Below, piece by piece: positions 14,030 through 23,706 of a DNA stretch of 33,104 bases. Under the pieces are notes generated by a model. It saw nothing but the letters and a program-made list of their open reading frames with translations. It did no database searches and was not told the origin of the DNA. Source of the DNA: Candidatus Pseudolachnospira avium. GTDB taxonomy: Bacteria > Bacillota > Clostridia > Lachnospirales > Lachnospiraceae. The position numbers were made by a program, and so were the translations under genes. Where the stretch lies: positions 1 through 33,104 of the forward strand of contig CAJFTW010000095.1 of NCBI GenBank assembly GCA_904420025.1, read 5' to 3'. How positions within the stretch are numbered: position 1 is the first letter of the stretch; each line of letters opens with the position of its first letter.

Positions 14030-16714
14030 TTGAAGAGAAAACATGTGTCTGCTGCCTGTCTGCTTCTTTTGACGGCTGGATTGCTTGCGTCCGGCTGTTC
14101 GGGAGGAGGAAATGCGGAAACCACCACTACCGCTGCTACCAATGCGGAGACAGAAGCCGCGGCTTCTGCTGTCAGCTACATCCATCTGATTACCGATCAG
14201 GAGATTGAGATCGGCTGCGCGGAAGAGGTTACGGAAGAGATGGCCGGCCAGATGTTTGCGGTTCAGGTAGGCGGCCAGGATGCGGAGTACGAGTATCTGT
14301 CCTACTTTGACGGCATGGTGAACCTGCGTTTAGCGGAGCCGGTGGAGGATCCGGAGGCGGCGGAGGTTACGGTATCGGTCAATGGCGCGGAGGCGCAGGC
14401 CGCCGAGTATGTCCCCTTCTATACGGAAGTCCGGTATGCGGAGAATGTGGCCCTTCCGGTGATGGGCAATGAAGACTCCGGCATGAACGAGACGTATGAT
14501 TACAACTATGTGCTGAGCTATGTCAACGGCAATATGGGCCAGATCCTGGGGCAGTCGGACTACACCGGCTTGGCAGCCACGGAAAACGGCGTCACCATCG
14601 TAGTAGTAGGCTCTGACCAGACGGTGTATATGGCACCGGAATACCGGGAGCTGTACAATGAGAGCGACGCCAAAACCCGCCGTACCATCCCCGGTACTGC
14701 TGAGTGCCCGGTGATTGTTACCACGGCGGACGATGTGATGCGTCTGGACAGCACCGGCGATATGGAGCGGAAAAAGAGCGACCGCTATGAGCTGATCCAT
14801 GATTTCGCGCAGCTGTTCTGGGAGCTGGGCGTTACTCCCGGCTGGGAGAATTTCCCTCTGAGCCTGGAGGATGACCCGGATACCTACAACTACGTCAAGC
14901 ACGTGGAGGAAGCCTACGCCAACGCCCAGGCCAACAACCTGTGGCCGGGAACCAAGATGATGGAGAGCGTGGAAAGCTATTTCACCTATGCTACCATGGT
15001 CTGGTATGAGACCATTCCAGAGTCTGCGGATGGTACCTGGCAGCCGGAGAACTTCCCTGTGAACACCCGGGCAGAAATGCAGGAATACGACCCGCAGCTG
15101 TATGACGCGCTGATTGAGATCTACACGGAATTTAAATATCTCTGCGGGGAAGCCGATCAGTGCACCACCGGCGTGGATTCTGAGATCCGTCTGAATCAGC
15201 CTTGGTTTAAACACAACCAGGTGGATAACTATGACATCAACGGGGAAGAATATGCGCCTTTGGCTATTGTAGAGGCTAATCTGATTTCCGCAAACCAGGT
15301 GGAAGTAATCTTTAACCGGGAGGTGCGGGATCTGGATGCGCTCCGCAATGTAGACAACTGGCAGATTACCTGGACCAAGGACGGACAGGAAACGGTATTC
15401 AAAGGTTCGGAAGGCGATACGGCCCTGACCCCTCAGCGGTATCAGTGGAAGACCTTGACCTTCCAGCTAGGCAATCCGGAGGATGGTGGAAGCAATGTGA
15501 ACCTGAGCACCGGCTCCATCGGCTCCAGCATCATGGGCTTTACGGAGAAAGACCTGGAGGATGCCCCCGAATGGCTGGCCAACGATCCGGATCTGGAGGT
15601 CAGTGAAACCGCTCTGGAAAAGGGTGAGTACATCAATGTGGAGATCATGATGGAAGAGCGGAACGCCGGTATTGACGGCACCCTGACCGTGGAAGTGGTA
15701 GCGAACGGCGACAAGATGTGCGACTGGGCAGACAACCCGCTGGGCAACAACAGCTGGGAAGTAGCCTTTAAGCCGTACCTGGGCCAGGCCTACCGCAGCC
15801 CCATCACCGGTGTGTACGTATATGGTGACAATGACGTGCAGCGCTCCTCCCTGGAGCTGGCTGGCGCCTATATTGACCAGATCCTCTCCAATGAGACCGA
15901 CAACATCGGCCAGCGCATTGCCGACAGCGTGGTGAAGAACAACGGCGGCGCCCAGATCATCGCTTACGGCCATCACGCCTACCAGCAGCCCGATATGCGG
16001 AACGCTTACGGCAATGACCTGTATATGCGGTATCTGTACGTGGAAGGGTTCGGCGGCGGCATCTGCCAGACCACGGAGGCCAACCTGCTTCGGGATCTGA
16101 CCCATACCCGCTACAAGGGTGAGTTCATCCTGGGCCACGAGTTTGCCCACACCATCCACTACGCGACGCCCATCTACGCCCCGGAAATCTATGAGGCCAT
16201 TGAGTCCACCTACGAAAACCGCGGCTATGAGCGCCAGGATGGCAGCGACGGCTCCAACCGTTGGCCGGAGGATACCTACGCCGGCAGCAACAGCACCGAA
16301 TACTTTGCCACCCTCAGCAACATCTGGCACGGCACCATGCGGGAGTCTGCCAGCGGCACTTGGGACGGCACCCTCTCCCCCATCAACACCCGGGAGGAGC
16401 TGTACCGCTATGACCCGAAGGGCTATGAGCTGATGAAGATGATTTACTTCAACGGTGATACGGGCCTGACCTACACCGACGGCACCAAGGTGGAAGCAGA
16501 GTCCACGAATGATGAGATCCTGAAGTGGGGCTGCACCTTCTCTGACGATCTGAAGGAAGCATATCCGGACGCCAAGTGGTATCACTGGGCGGCGGCCAAT
16601 GAGTATGACTTTAATGCGGAAGATCCGGAGGGACCTGGCATCCCGCTGACCGGTGATCAGATTAACTACAACCCTTATCTGGGAGAACCAGGTGTGGAAA
16701 ACCCCAACGCCTGA
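14030..16714 (+). CDS. Secreted lipoprotein zinc metalloprotease with duplicated, half-dead catalytic domain (lethal-factor-like)
   Basis: 894 residues from a TTG start with GGAGGTG at a good distance. A lipoprotein signal ends LLASGC (C23) and a Thr/Ala/Glu-rich spacer follows, so the protein is anchored outside the cell. The C-terminal domain (about 595-810) carries HEFAH (703-707) with a likely third zinc ligand E757 in NSTEYFA, a gluzincin arrangement like peptidase family M34. An N-terminal domain (about 138-372) repeats the same pattern: LIHDFAQLFW (257-261 aligning with HEFAH) and SVESYFTY (E315), then ESADGTWQPENFPVNTRAEM against ESASGTWDGTLSPINTREEL. Its zinc motif is degenerate (Glu to Asp, His to Gln). 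Between them lies an Ig-like region (about 408-585). Lethal factor has a comparable dead-plus-live duplication. Substrate unknown. A strong terminator follows. Confidence 0.8.
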   Translation: MKRKHVSAACLLLLTAGLLASGCSGGGNAETTTTAATNAETEAAASAVSYIHLITDQEIEIGCAEEVTEEMAGQMFAVQVGGQDAEYEYLSYFDGMVNLRLAEPVEDPEAAEVTVSVNGAEAQAAEYVPFYTEVRYAENVALPVMGNEDSGMNETYDYNYVLSYVNGNMGQILGQSDYTGLAATENGVTIVVVGSDQTVYMAPEYRELYNESDAKTRRTIPGTAECPVIVTTADDVMRLDSTGDMERKKSDRYELIHDFAQLFWELGVTPGWENFPLSLEDDPDTYNYVKHVEEAYANAQANNLWPGTKMMESVESYFTYATMVWYETIPESADGTWQPENFPVNTRAEMQEYDPQLYDALIEIYTEFKYLCGEADQCTTGVDSEIRLNQPWFKHNQVDNYDINGEEYAPLAIVEANLISANQVEVIFNREVRDLDALRNVDNWQITWTKDGQETVFKGSEGDTALTPQRYQWKTLTFQLGNPEDGGSNVNLSTGSIGSSIMGFTEKDLEDAPEWLANDPDLEVSETALEKGEYINVEIMMEERNAGIDGTLTVEVVANGDKMCDWADNPLGNNSWEVAFKPYLGQAYRSPITGVYVYGDNDVQRSSLELAGAYIDQILSNETDNIGQRIADSVVKNNGGAQIIAYGHHAYQQPDMRNAYGNDLYMRYLYVEGFGGGICQTTEANLLRDLTHTRYKGEFILGHEFAHTIHYATPIYAPEIYEAIESTYENRGYERQDGSDGSNRWPEDTYAGSNSTEYFATLSNIWHGTMRESASGTWDGTLSPINTREELYRYDPKGYELMKMIYFNGDTGLTYTDGTKVEAESTNDEILKWGCTFSDDLKEAYPDAKWYHWAAANEYDFNAEDPEGPGIPLTGDQINYNPYLGEPGVENPNA

Positions 16715-16731
16715 GCGGCAACGCTTTGTTG

Positions 16732-16764
16732 GAGGGCTGGCGCCTTAGTGCGCCGGCCCTCTTT
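16732..16764 (+). terminator. Terminator after the metalloprotease gene
   Basis: GAGGGCTGGCGC and GCGCCGGCCCTC form a 12-bp stem (one G-U pair) with loop CTTAGT, followed by TTT. The short T tract lowers certainty slightly. Confidence 0.8.
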
Positions 16765-16834
16765 CCGTTACATGGGAAAAAGGGCACTGCTCCACAAGTA
16801 CGGGTGATTTGCCCGAAATTTCTGGCCCCAGGAC

Positions 16835-16863
16835 TTGACATTCGGCAAAAAGTGTTGTAGAAT
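16835..16863 (+). promoter_or_regulatory. Promoter of the tRNA-Arg gene
   Basis: TTGACA (16835-16840), a 17-bp spacer and TAGAAT (16858-16863) lie about 32 bp before the tRNA. This is a strong stable-RNA type promoter. No T-rich terminator with a stem separates the tRNA from the T-box leader, so it may also contribute to pheST. Confidence 0.75.
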
Positions 16864-16894
16864 ATATTTCCAGATGCGGGAAACCGCTTTTTAT

Positions 16895-16968
<74 letters not shown>

Positions 16969-17046
16969 CTTTTCTTTTCCGGAACACCTGGCAATAGGAG
17001 TTCCCTTTCCGCTTTATTATATAGGAAGAAAGGCTTTGAAGGCGTA

Positions 17047-17269
17047 CAGTAGCGTCTGGATTTCCGTCAGAGAGGGAGAATCACCGGCTGAAAGTTTTCC
17101 CAGGTTCCTTCCAGAAAGCGAATTTCCCGCCGGAGCCGCATTCCGGAACCGCTCCTGAGGGGGCCAGTAAGGAATGACGTGTCTGCACGTTACGCAGCCG
17201 AGTGCCTGCTGCGGCAGGAAGTAGGGTGGTACCGCGATCAACCTCGTCCCTTTTGGGACGGGGTTTTTT
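17047..17269 (+). promoter_or_regulatory. T-box leader (tRNA-Phe-sensing) of pheST
   Basis: The conserved T-box AGGGTGGTACCGCG is at 17223-17236. Stem I is recognisable: AGCG pairs with CGCT (17150-17153 region), TTCCG with CGGAA, and an AGAGA side loop faces GCATTC. TTC at 17141-17143 therefore sits in the specifier position, matching a Phe codon. A GGCTGAAAG segment marks the distal part of stem I. Uncharged tRNA-Phe would pair with the specifier and the T-box bulge and favour the antiterminator. The left boundary is approximate and no separate promoter is clear. Confidence 0.9.
17242..17269 (+). terminator. T-box-controlled intrinsic terminator before pheS
   Basis: CCTCGTCCC and GGGACGGGG pair around a TTTT loop and are followed by six T. 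This is the terminator half of the T-box switch, 87 bp before the pheS start. Confidence 0.9.
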
Positions 17270-17355
17270 GTTTCTAGGAGATCCGTTTTCTGGTACAACA
17301 AAAACGTTCCGCAAGGACCGCAGGAAAACGTTATTTTTTATTAAGGAGAAATGTT

Positions 17356-18375
17356 ATGAAGGAAAAATTGGAGCAGGTTTGCCAGGAAGCCCTGGCAAGG
17401 TTGGAAAAAGCCGGTTCCGTGGAAGAACTAGGCGTGATCCGAGTGGCTTATCTGGGAAAGAAGGGACAGCTGACCGAGCTGCTGAAAGGTATGCGGGATG
17501 TGGATCCGGAGGATCGGCCCAAGGTGGGGCAGCTGGTCAATGAAGCCAGAGCCCGTCTGGAAGGCAGTCTGGAGGCCCGGAAAAAAGAACTGGCAGCCAA
17601 GGCCCTGGAGGAGCAGCTGCGGTCAGAGACCATTGATGTGACCCTGCCGGCCAAGCGGAACCGGGTGGGGCACCGGCATCCCAACACCATTGCCCTGGAG
17701 GAGCTGGAGCGCATTTTCATCGGCATGGGTTATGAGGTGGTGGAAGGTCCGGAGGTGGAATACGACTATTATAACTTTGAAGCCTTGAACATTCCTGCCA
17801 ACCATCCGGCCAAGGATGAACAGGATACCTTCTATATCAATAAGGATATTGTGCTTCGGACCCAGACTTCCCCGGTACAGGTGCGGACCATGGAGCAGCA
17901 GAAGCCTCCGATCCGGGTGATTGCCCCAGGCCGGGTATTCCGGTCGGATGAGGTGGATGCCACCCACTCCCCTTGCTTCCACCAGGTGGAGGGATTGGTT
18001 ATTGACAAGGGGATTACCTTTGCGGACCTGAAGGGAACGCTCCAGGATTTTGCCCGCGAGCTGTTCGGGCCGGAGACACGCGTAAAATTCCGTCCCCATC
18101 ACTTTCCGTTCACCGAGCCTTCGGCGGAGATGGACGTGTCCTGCTTCAAGTGCGGCGGCAAGGGCTGCCGGATGTGCAAGGGAAACGGCTGGATTGAGAT
18201 TTTAGGCTGCGGCATGGTGCATCCCAAGGTGCTGCGGATGAGCGGCATTGACCCGGACGAGTATACCGGCTTTGCCTTTGGTATAGGCCTGGAGCGGATT
18301 GCCCTGTTGAAGTATGAGATTGACGACATGCGCCTGCTTTATGAGAACGATGAGCGGTTCCTGCGGCAATTCTGA
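17356..18375 (+). CDS. pheS: Phenylalanyl-tRNA synthetase, alpha subunit
   Basis: 339 residues, the normal length, with AAGGAG 7 nt before the ATG. PheS is the catalytic class II chain of the alpha2-beta2 enzyme that charges tRNA-Phe. An N-terminal coiled-coil arm (about 1-85) is followed by the catalytic core. Motif 2 is around [24 protein letters not shown] (190-213) and motif 3 is [15 protein letters not shown] (307-320). [12 protein letters not shown] at 263-274 is the four-cysteine knuckle found in many bacterial PheS proteins. It sits behind a T-box leader whose specifier reads UUC and is followed 20 bp later by pheT, so both subunits rise when tRNA-Phe is uncharged. Confidence 0.98.
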   Translation: MKEKLEQVCQEALARLEKAGSVEELGVIRVAYLGKKGQLTELLKGMRDVDPEDRPKVGQLVNEARARLEGSLEARKKELAAKALEEQLRSETIDVTLPAKRNRVGHRHPNTIALEELERIFIGMGYEVVEGPEVEYDYYNFEALNIPANHPAKDEQDTFYINKDIVLRTQTSPVQVRTMEQQKPPIRVIAPGRVFRSDEVDATHSPCFHQVEGLVIDKGITFADLKGTLQDFARELFGPETRVKFRPHHFPFTEPSAEMDVSCFKCGGKGCRMCKGNGWIEILGCGMVHPKVLRMSGIDPDEYTGFAFGIGLERIALLKYEIDDMRLLYENDERFLRQF

Positions 18376-18395
18376 CGGAGAGGGAGGAAAAGAAA

Positions 18396-20816
18396 ATGAA
18401 TACAGCATATTCTTGGCTGAAAGCTTATGTGCCGGATTTGGATGTGACGCCCCAGGAATACATGGACGCCATGACCCTCACCGGGACTAAGGTGGAGGGA
18501 TACACCCGGCTGGACAAAAACCTGGAAAAGATTGTGGTGGGAGAGATCCTGTCCATAGACCCCCATCCCAATGCGGACAAGCTGGTGGTATGCCAGGTAG
18601 ATGTGGGAAGTGAAGTGCTGCAGATTGTCACCGGTGCCCCCAATGTGCAGGTGGGACAGAAAGTGCCAGTGGTGCTGGACGGCGGCAAGGTGGCCGGCGG
18701 CCATGACGGCGGCCCTATGCCGGAGGACGGTGTGGAGATCAAGGCCGGAAAGCTCCGGGGCGTTATGTCCTACGGAATGATGTGCTCCATTGAGGAGCTG
18801 GGCTCCTCCCGGGATATGTATCCGGATGCCCCGGAGGAGGGCATTTACATTCTGCCGGAGGGCGCAGAGGTTGGCACAGACGCGGTGGCACTGCTGGGCC
18901 TCCACGATACGGTTTTCGAATACGAGATCACCTCCAACCGGGTAGACTGCTACAGCGTACTGGGCATTGCCCGGGAGGCAGCGGCCACCTTCCGCAAGGA
19001 GTTTGTACCTCCGGAGGTCCGGACGGTGGGCAACCGGGAGGATGTCCATGACTATATCCAGGTGGAAGTGAAGGATGGCAATTTGTGTCCGCGGTATTGT
19101 GCCCGTGTGGTGAAGAATATTAAGCTGGGGCCGTCCCCGGAGTGGATGCAGCGGCGGCTGGCTGCCAGCGGCATCCGCCCCATTAACAACATTGTGGACA
19201 TCACCAACTATGTAATGGAAGAGTACGGGCAGCCCATGCATGCCTACGACCTGGACCATGTGGCCGGCCGCAAGATTGTGGTAAAGCGGGCAGAGGATGG
19301 CCAGGAGTTCCAGACCCTGGACGGCCAGATACGGAAGCTGGACAAGAATGTCCTGATGATTTGTGACGGGGAAAAGGCAGTGGGCCTGGCCGGTATCATG
19401 GGTGGTGAGAATTCTAAGATCACCGATGATGTGAAAACCATGCTTTTTGAGGCGGCCTGTTTTGACGGCACCAACATCCGCCTTTCCTCCAAGCGCCTGG
19501 GTATGCGCACAGAGGCCTCCGGCAAGTTTGAGAAAGGGCTGGATCCCAACAGCGCCGAGGAGGCCATCAACCGGGCCTGCCAGCTGATTGAGGATCTGGG
19601 CTGCGGCGAGGTGGTAGGCGGTATGGTGGATGTGTACACCACAGCACTGGGGCCCAAGCGTATTGCCTTCCGCCCGGACTGGGCAAACGAGTTTTTGGGA
19701 ACCGCCATCCCTGAGGAGGAGATGCTGAAGTATTTCCGGATGATTGATCTGGAGTACGATGAGGTTACGGAGGAGGTAATTGTTCCCTCCTTCCGGCAGG
19801 ATCTGGAGTGTGAGGCGGATTTGGCGGAGGAGGTGGCCCGGTTCTACGGCTACGACAAGATCCCCACCACCCTGCCCCGGGGCGAGGCGACTACCGGCAA
19901 GCTTTCCTTTAAGCTGCGGATTGAGGGGATTGCCCGGGATGTAGCGGAGTACTGCGGCTTCAGCCAAGGCATGACTTACTCCTTTGAGAGCCCCAAGGTC
20001 TTTGACAAGCTGCTTTTGCCGGCGGATTCCCCGCTGCGGCAGACGGTGACCATCCTGAACCCGCTGGGCGAGGATTTCAGCATTATGCGGACCCTGCCCT
20101 TGAACGGGATGCTCACCTCCCTCGCCACCAACTATAACCGGCGGAACAAGGATGTGCGCTTGTATGAGCTGGCCAACGTGTACCGCCCTAAGTCCTTGCC
20201 TTTGACGGAGCTGCCCGATGAGCGGATGCAGTTTACCTTGGGATCCTACGGGGACGGTGATTTCTATGAGATGAAAGGTGTTGTGGAGGAATTCTTTGAC
20301 AAGATCGGCCTCCACGGCAAGGCCATCTATAATCCGGAGGCAGGGAGGCCTTTCCTGCATCCGGGACGTCAGGCAGAAATTTCCTACCAGGATCAGGTGG
20401 TGGGCTATCTGGGAGAACTCCATCCCCAGGTGGCGGAAAACTATGGCATTGGTGAGCGGACCTACGTGGCAGTTATCGACATGCCTTCCGTGCTGCCTTT
20501 GGCCACCTTTGACCGGAAGTATGAGGGCATTGCCAAATTCCCGGCGGTTACCCGTGACCTGAGCATGGTGGTGCCCAAGAATATACGGGTAGGCCAGATC
20601 GAGGAGATCCTGGAGAAGAAAGGCGGAAAGCTTTTGGAGAGCTGCCATCTGTTTGATATTTACGAGGGATCCCAGATTCAGGAAGGCTACAAATCGGTGG
20701 CTTACAGCATTACCTTCCGGGCCAAAGACCGGACCTTGGAGGAAAAGGATGTCAGCGCGGTGATGAACAAGATTTTGTCCGCCCTATCGGAGCTGGGAAT
20801 TGAACTTCGTTCGTAA
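18396..20816 (+). CDS. pheT: Phenylalanyl-tRNA synthetase, beta subunit
   Basis: 806 residues, typical for bacterial PheT. An AGGGAGG site lies about 8 nt before the ATG. Domain order fits the family: an EMAP/tRNA-binding OB fold (about 40-155, with PHPNADKLVVCQVDVG), the B3/B4 editing region (about 210-385, including NIVDITNYVMEEYGQPMHAYD), B5 (about 400-475), a non-catalytic class II-like core, and an anticodon-binding FDX-ACB domain at the end (from about 713, FPAVTRDLSMVV). It binds and proofreads tRNA-Phe in complex with PheS. It is co-transcribed with pheS under T-box control. A small ABM-domain gene starts 38 bp downstream and may be read through. Confidence 0.98.
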   Translation: MNTAYSWLKAYVPDLDVTPQEYMDAMTLTGTKVEGYTRLDKNLEKIVVGEILSIDPHPNADKLVVCQVDVGSEVLQIVTGAPNVQVGQKVPVVLDGGKVAGGHDGGPMPEDGVEIKAGKLRGVMSYGMMCSIEELGSSRDMYPDAPEEGIYILPEGAEVGTDAVALLGLHDTVFEYEITSNRVDCYSVLGIAREAAATFRKEFVPPEVRTVGNREDVHDYIQVEVKDGNLCPRYCARVVKNIKLGPSPEWMQRRLAASGIRPINNIVDITNYVMEEYGQPMHAYDLDHVAGRKIVVKRAEDGQEFQTLDGQIRKLDKNVLMICDGEKAVGLAGIMGGENSKITDDVKTMLFEAACFDGTNIRLSSKRLGMRTEASGKFEKGLDPNSAEEAINRACQLIEDLGCGEVVGGMVDVYTTALGPKRIAFRPDWANEFLGTAIPEEEMLKYFRMIDLEYDEVTEEVIVPSFRQDLECEADLAEEVARFYGYDKIPTTLPRGEATTGKLSFKLRIEGIARDVAEYCGFSQGMTYSFESPKVFDKLLLPADSPLRQTVTILNPLGEDFSIMRTLPLNGMLTSLATNYNRRNKDVRLYELANVYRPKSLPLTELPDERMQFTLGSYGDGDFYEMKGVVEEFFDKIGLHGKAIYNPEAGRPFLHPGRQAEISYQDQVVGYLGELHPQVAENYGIGERTYVAVIDMPSVLPLATFDRKYEGIAKFPAVTRDLSMVVPKNIRVGQIEEILEKKGGKLLESCHLFDIYEGSQIQEGYKSVAYSITFRAKDRTLEEKDVSAVMNKILSALSELGIELRS

Positions 20817-20854
20817 GGCAGCGGCGTAAGGATGATTGCGAAGGAGGGGTATCC

Positions 20855-21145
20855 ATGATTATTCTGCATGTAACCTATCAGGTAAAAGCGGGGAGTATGC
20901 CGCAGCTGCTTCAGCTGATTGAAGAAACTCAGGTGGGAACCCTTACCCGGCAGGAGGCCGGCAACCGCGCTTACCGTTACTTCCGGCCGGTGGACACGGA
21001 GGGGCAGCTGTTTCTGGTAGAGGAGTGGGAAAGCCAGGAAGCGCTGGATGCACACAAGACAACCGCCCACTACCAGAGATGGATGGAGGCCAAGAAGGAG
21101 TACGTGTCCCAGACCGAGGTACAGGAATACCGGACGGAAGCGTGA
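20855..21145 (+). CDS. Antibiotic biosynthesis monooxygenase (ABM)-domain protein
   Basis: 96 residues, with AAGGAGG about 9 nt before the ATG. The sequence IILHVTYQVKAGSMPQLLQLIEE...YRYFRPVDTEGQLFLVEEWESQEALDAHKTTAHYQRW is the dimeric alpha/beta ferredoxin-like ABM fold (YgiN/quinol monooxygenase-like). The family's hallmark W-E-S-x-E-A-x-x-x-H stretch is intact. Such proteins range from quinol monooxygenases to heme-degrading enzymes and many uncharacterised members. The specific reaction is not readable here. It lies close downstream of pheT on the same strand and is followed by the secG promoter, so it may be the tail of the pheST transcript. Confidence 0.85.
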   Translation: MIILHVTYQVKAGSMPQLLQLIEETQVGTLTRQEAGNRAYRYFRPVDTEGQLFLVEEWESQEALDAHKTTAHYQRWMEAKKEYVSQTEVQEYRTEA

Positions 21146-21167
21146 AAAGGAAAGCAAAAAGAAGTCC

Positions 21168-21196
21168 TTGTTTTTTCTTCCCGCCTGTGCTATAGT
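21168..21196 (+). promoter_or_regulatory. secG promoter, extended -10
   Basis: TTGTTT (21168-21173), a 17-bp spacer ending TGC, and TATAGT (21191-21196) lie about 30 bp before the secG start codon. Confidence 0.7.
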
Positions 21197-21227
21197 ATCC
21201 AGTGTATGACCATTAGGAGGAACGGAC

Positions 21228-21470
21228 ATGGCAGTGTTGCGAATTGTTTTGACGGTAGTGCTGGTGGCGGTCTGTATTGTTATGACGGTATTGATCCTTT
21301 CTCAGGAGGGAAAATCTTCTGGACTCAGCGGCTCCATTGCCGGAGGCTCCACGGAGACCTATGTGGCCCAGAACCGGGGGCGCACGCCGGAGGGGAAGAT
21401 GGAGAAATGGACCAAGATTTTGATTGCCGCTTTCCTGGTGCTGGCACTGGCACTGAACATTTTAAACTGA
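21228..21470 (+). CDS. secG: Preprotein translocase subunit SecG
   Basis: 80 residues, with TTAGGAGG 7 nt before the ATG. SecG is the small third subunit of the SecYEG channel in the plasma membrane and helps SecA-driven export. Two membrane helices are visible (about 4-22 and 58-78). Between them lies the conserved QEGKSSGLSGSIAGGS loop and YVAQNRGRTPEGKMEKWTKI. It has its own extended -10 promoter and a strong terminator. RNase R and SmpB genes follow, the usual secG-rnr-smpB order in Firmicutes. Confidence 0.96.
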   Translation: MAVLRIVLTVVLVAVCIVMTVLILSQEGKSSGLSGSIAGGSTETYVAQNRGRTPEGKMEKWTKILIAAFLVLALALNILN

Positions 21471-21481
21471 GCGATGAGAAT

Positions 21482-21533
21482 AGAGCCCATGGTTTTACGT
21501 GAAAATAAACCATGGGCTCTTTTCACTTTAAGG
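21482..21533 (+). terminator. Terminator after secG
   Basis: AGAGCCCATGGTTT and AAACCATGGGCTCT form a 14-bp perfect stem around a 21-nt loop, followed by TTT. Transcription of rnr would need readthrough or its own promoter. Confidence 0.9.
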
Positions 21534-21577
21534 GAAACGAACTTCCCTGATTCGGCTCATGCGCGTATAAGGAGATT

Positions 21578-23704
21578 ATGGACAAGAAAAAACGGGAAGA
21601 ACAAAAAAAACAGATCGAAGAGCTGATCCGCCATCCGGATTACCGCCCCATGAAGCGGAAGGAGCTGGCGGTGCTGCTGGGGGTTCCCAAAGAAAAGCGG
21701 GAGGAGCTGCAGCAGGTGCTGGACGAGCTGGTGGCGGAGGGGCGGCTGGGCCTCTCCAAGCGGGGCAAGTACGGCATCCCGGAGGCCGTGGCCCTCACCG
21801 GCGTCTTCTGCGCCACTGCCCAGGGCTACGGCTTTGTCACGGTGGAAGGGCGGGAGGAGGATTTCTACATTCCGGAAAAGTATGTGGGGGACGCCCTCCA
21901 CGGGGACCGGGTGCAGCTGGTGCCGGAGAAATCCAGCCGGGGCCACCGATCCGAGGGACGGATTGTGCGGGTGGTGGAGCGGAACACCTCTATGGTGGTA
22001 GGCCTGTACCGGAAGCGGAAGAACGGCGGCGTGGTGATCCCGGACAACACCAAGCTGCACCGGGAGGTGTGGATCCCCAAGGGGAAGGCCCACAGCGCCC
22101 GGGACGGGCAGAAGGTGGTGGTGGAGATCACCGGCTATGGCCATCCGGTGTACGGGCTGGAGGGCCGGATCACGGAGATCCTGGGCCGCCCGGCAGCGCC
22201 GGGGGTGGACGTGGTCTCCATCCTCCGTGCCATGGACATCCCGGAGGAGTTCCCGCCGGACGTGCTGGCCCAGGCGGAGGCAGTGCCGGATACGGTGGAT
22301 GCGGCGGCGTTCCCGGAACGGCTGGATCTGCGGCAGCTGCGGATGGTGACCATAGACGGGGAGGACTCCAAGGACCTGGACGATGCGGTGAGCCTGGAGC
22401 GGGCAGGGGGTGGGTACCGGCTGGGGGTGCACATTGCGGATGTCAGCCACTATGTGCCGGAGGACTCGCCTCTGGACCGGGAGGCCCGGCAGCGGGGGAC
22501 CAGCGTCTATGTGGCGGACCGGGTGGTGCCCATGCTGCCCCGGAAGCTGTCCAACGGCATCTGCTCCCTGAACCAGGGGGAGGACCGGCTGGCCCTGTCC
22601 TGCCTCATGGAGCTGGACAGCCGGGGATGCGTTACCGGTCACCAGATCCGGGAAACCATCATCCGGGTGGACCGGCGGATGACCTACACCGCCGTCCACG
22701 CGGTGCTCACCGGGGACCCGGAAGCAGAGCGGGCGTACGGGGAGCTGGCGGATCTGTTCCGGCTGATGGCGGAGCTGGCGGGCAAGCTGCGAGACCGCAG
22801 GCGGCAGCGGGGCTCCATTGACTTTGACCTGCCGGAGACCAAGATCATTCTGGACGCCAAGGGCAACCCGGTGGAGATCCGGCCCTATCCCCGGAATGCG
22901 GCTACGGAGCTGATTGAGGATTTTATGCTGGCCGCCAATGAGACGGTGGCGGAGGAGGCCTACTGGCAGGAGCTGCCCTTTGTGTACCGGGTGCATCCGG
23001 AGCCGGACCCGGAAAAGATCCAGGAGCTGGCCGGCGTCCTCCGCTCCCTGGGCGGCCGCCTCCGGACCAGCAAGGGCAAGGTCCATCCCAAGGATCTGCA
23101 GCGGCTGCTGGCCCAGCTGGAGGACTCCCCGGAGGAGGCCTTTGTCAGCCGCCTGGCCCTGCGCTCCATGCAGCAGGCCAAATACAGCCCGGAGTGCGCC
23201 GGGCACTTTGGGCTGGCGGCCCCCTACTACTGCCACTTTACCTCCCCCATCCGCCGGTATCCGGATTTGCAGATCCACCGGATCCTCAAGGAAAATCTCC
23301 GGGGGGCTCTTGACCCGGAGCGCCGGGGGCATTATCATAGTATTCTGACGGAGGTGGCAGCCCTTTCCTCCCAGCGGGAGCGCCGGGCGGTGGAAGCGGA
23401 GCGGGCGGTCACCAAGAAGAAGATGGCCCAGTTTATGGGCAGCCAGATCGGGGAAGTGTACGAGGGCCTCATCTCCGGGGTCACCCGGTGGGGCTTTTAT
23501 GTGGAGCTTCCCAGCACGGTGGAAGGGCTGGTGCCGGTGAGCCGGATTCCGGGGGACTACTTCCGCCTGGAGGAGAAACAGCACTGCCTGGTGGGTGAGC
23601 GGACCGGCCGCACCTATCGGCTGGGGCAGCCGGTGCGGATCTCCGTGGCCGCGGTGGACAGCGAGCGGGACACCATTGACTTTGCATTGGAAGAGCAGGT
23701 GTGA
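21578..23704 (+). CDS. rnr: Ribonuclease R (3'-5' exoribonuclease)
   Basis: 708 residues, with AAGGAG 5 nt before the ATG. It degrades structured RNA processively from the 3' end, and in trans-translation RNase R removes the faulty mRNA. Domain order: an N-terminal winged helix ([20 protein letters not shown]), cold-shock OB folds (about 75-230), and the catalytic RNB domain starting near [17 protein letters not shown] (258-273), whose clustered Asp residues bind Mg. The region also contains [23 protein letters not shown]-terminal S1 domain begins near 621 ([15 protein letters not shown]). The long Lys/Arg tail of the E. coli protein is missing, as in many Firmicutes. smpB starts 2 bp after its stop, so the two are coupled. 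Confidence 0.97.
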   Translation: MDKKKREEQKKQIEELIRHPDYRPMKRKELAVLLGVPKEKREELQQVLDELVAEGRLGLSKRGKYGIPEAVALTGVFCATAQGYGFVTVEGREEDFYIPEKYVGDALHGDRVQLVPEKSSRGHRSEGRIVRVVERNTSMVVGLYRKRKNGGVVIPDNTKLHREVWIPKGKAHSARDGQKVVVEITGYGHPVYGLEGRITEILGRPAAPGVDVVSILRAMDIPEEFPPDVLAQAEAVPDTVDAAAFPERLDLRQLRMVTIDGEDSKDLDDAVSLERAGGGYRLGVHIADVSHYVPEDSPLDREARQRGTSVYVADRVVPMLPRKLSNGICSLNQGEDRLALSCLMELDSRGCVTGHQIRETIIRVDRRMTYTAVHAVLTGDPEAERAYGELADLFRLMAELAGKLRDRRRQRGSIDFDLPETKIILDAKGNPVEIRPYPRNAATELIEDFMLAANETVAEEAYWQELPFVYRVHPEPDPEKIQELAGVLRSLGGRLRTSKGKVHPKDLQRLLAQLEDSPEEAFVSRLALRSMQQAKYSPECAGHFGLAAPYYCHFTSPIRRYPDLQIHRILKENLRGALDPERRGHYHSILTEVAALSSQRERRAVEAERAVTKKKMAQFMGSQIGEVYEGLISGVTRWGFYVELPSTVEGLVPVSRIPGDYFRLEEKQHCLVGERTGRTYRLGQPVRISVAAVDSERDTIDFALEEQV

Positions 23705-23706
23705 TT

